Source: Syntrophaceae bacterium UBA6255 (GTDB taxonomy: Bacteria > Desulfobacterota > Syntrophia > Syntrophales > Smithellaceae). From it: a stretch of DNA of 53,411 nucleotides. Below the pieces are notes generated by a model. That model ran no database searches. It had not been told where the DNA came from and saw only the letters and a list, made by a program, of their open reading frames with translations. The DNA is taken from assembly GCA_002441205.1 (NCBI GenBank), contig DJVN01000133.1, forward strand, positions 3,900 through 57,310, given 5' to 3'. Position 1 is the first letter of the stretch, and each line of letters starts with the position of its first letter. Shown one piece after another: positions 52,176-53,411 of this stretch. A program made the position numbers and the translations under genes.

Positions 52176-53411
52176 TTATTTTTCTCCTCTGTTTTTTTGG
52201 AAAAATTCTTTTCCTGCTTTACGCGCAATGCCGCGCAGACCGGGATAGAAACTTCGCCCTGCCGTTTCGATGACCTGTTTGGCTTCAGGTATTTTCAAGG
52301 CGGCCAACGCCTGTGCCGCGCCTTCACGATACGCCGACTTTTTAAACCAAGCCATCCACTTTTGATGCATCAAGGTTTTACTTAGGAAGGCAACAGATTT
52401 AATCGATCCGCATTTCCCCAGCGTCTGGAAACATTCCATAATGTGTTCGGCCTGGGCAGCGCTAAATTTTTGATTTTGAAGATATTGTATCAAAAGATCT
52501 TCTGCGGTTTCATTTCTGAACAGGGCCATTTGTGCCAGAATCACTCGGCGCACCGAAACGTCCGGATCGTTAATAAACTCAAAAATTAACGAAGTTTGAT
52601 TGCCAGGTGCCTGACCAATGGTCTTAATGGCCATGCGCCGAACGGTTGCTGAAGAATGTCGCGCCAGTTTCAAAAGATATTTTAAGATCTTGTCTGCTTC
52701 CTGTCTGGATAGCACTAAAACAAGCTTCTCTGCTATTTTTTCGTCAGAATTGTTAATCAGTGATTCCAGGCAGCTTATATCCTGACGAACAAGCGCAATA
52801 ATTGTATTTTCAACTATTTGTTCAAGTTGTGAAGGCTGTCCTAAAACAAAGAGATGCATGAGTGCCGTTACAGACCTTGGATGCAAGTGCTTAAAAATGC
52901 CGTCAAGGATTATCATTTGCTGTAAATTTAAATTGCTCCAAATATTTCCCAGTGGTTTCAAGCATTTGGAGTCTGAAGAGATATCCTTATAAAAGGATTC
53001 AAGCAGTGGACCTGCCCAAGATGTGCACAATCGTCCACTACCCAAAATTTTGCGCAAACCGTCAAGAACGATCAGAGCGGCTTCGTAATCCTGACGATGA
53101 TAAGAGCCTTCAAATTCCTCCAATAGAACTCCCAGAACAATTTTAAAATCTTTTTCTTCTTGAATTTGCAAAAGCATATCTAATAGCATGTTCAGATGTT
53201 CTGTAATGGATGCTTTTTCTTCACGAGCGACCATCTCCTGCAGCTCTGTTTCTTCCTGCGGTGTTAGAATAAAATAGGATGGGTCAATGGTGATGCCGCC
53301 AAGGGCAGCGCTTCCAATGGCCTGGTCATCGATTGAAGTGGTTCTCTCTTCTGTTTCGATTTGATCTGTGTCGTCAGGATAGGTTGTTTCTAATTTAGAA
53401 AGCTTATCAAT
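52176..53411 (-). CDS. HEAT-repeat protein, N-terminus outside the window
   Basis: The minus-strand frame is open from the window edge to the stop at 52176, giving at least 411 residues. A GTC/ATG start near 53237 is possible, but the frame continues upstream with acidic sequence to the window end, so the true start is probably beyond it. The visible part has HEAT-like helical repeats (about 150-330: A-T-V-R-R-M-A-I-K-T-I-G, V-S-V-R-R-V-I-L-A-Q-M and later) with no catalytic motif. HEAT arrays bind other proteins. The gene is joined to the HD-GYP gene by a two-base gap. Confidence 0.75.
   Translation of the reverse strand: MDKLSKLETTYPDDTDQIETEERTTSIDDQAIGSAALGGITIDPSYFILTPQEETELQEMVAREEKASITEHLNMLLDMLLQIQEEKDFKIVLGVLLEEFEGSYHRQDYEAALIVLDGLRKILGSGRLCTSWAGPLLESFYKDISSDSKCLKPLGNIWSNLNLQQMIILDGIFKHLHPRSVTALMHLFVLGQPSQLEQIVENTIIALVRQDISCLESLINNSDEKIAEKLVLVLSRQEADKILKYLLKLARHSSATVRRMAIKTIGQAPGNQTSLIFEFINDPDVSVRRVILAQMALFRNETAEDLLIQYLQNQKFSAAQAEHIMECFQTLGKCGSIKSVAFLSKTLMHQKWMAWFKKSAYREGAAQALAALKIPEAKQVIETAGRSFYPGLRGIARKAGKEFFQKNRGEK

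Noticed and set aside
1..53411. CRISPR arrays, rRNA genes, prophage or conjugation modules
   Set aside because: No regularly spaced direct repeats, rRNA sequence or phage structural genes were recognised on either strand.

Overview
The window looks like chromosomal DNA of a Gram-negative, anaerobic deltaproteobacterium (Desulfobacterota), most likely near Syntrophus/Smithella. This rests on the mix of a proton-pumping membrane pyrophosphatase, paired acyl-CoA dehydrogenases with a TetR regulator, a polyferredoxin-type protein, and an RpoH/ClpB/UB2H-PBP background. The assignment is an inference from gene content, not a database match.

Layout: 0-3.2 kb holds the end of a Lys/Ala/Glu-rich protein, then a membrane histidine kinase convergent with an NtrC-type response regulator. 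3.4-7.8 kb is a compact acyl-CoA catabolic locus: two acyl-CoA dehydrogenases, a divergent TetR regulator and an SCP2-like lipid carrier, tied together by three copies of one 14-bp palindrome, two of which overlap the -10 elements of good sigma-70 promoters. 7.9-12.9 kb is the classical rpmH-rnpA-yidD-yidC-khpB-mnmE block, followed by a wrecked Kef/TrkA-type cation transporter gene and a patatin-like hydrolase. 15-18.8 kb is the rpsF-rpsR-DUF2232-rplI-dnaB operon, preceded by a leader resembling the S6:S18 autoregulatory RNA.

18.9-31.9 kb (minus strand) is an envelope region: a PagL-like outer-membrane barrel, a PBP1B-type peptidoglycan synthase 11 bp downstream of a 2910-residue cyclic beta-1,2-glucan synthase, and rpoH with a clear promoter. 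32-36.3 kb is mixed accessory DNA: a multi-cluster Fe-S protein, a 5'-truncated REP-associated transposase behind a perfect hairpin, a PAS-LuxR regulator, a DacZ-like diadenylate cyclase and a hairpin-rich spacer. 36.3-45.2 kb is housekeeping: clpB, DUF1844, ispE, tRNA-Gln, prs, rplY, pth, and the pyrophosphatase hppA with a strong terminator.

45.2-53.4 kb (minus strand) is AT-richer and less familiar: a Skp/OmpH chaperone, a membrane-anchored spermidine-synthase-like protein, a large protein with a class III cyclase-like domain, a TPR lipoprotein, and a tightly packed HEAT-repeat/HD-GYP pair that runs off the window edge. Three second-messenger families (c-di-AMP synthase, HD-GYP hydrolase, class III cyclase-like) occur within 18 kb.
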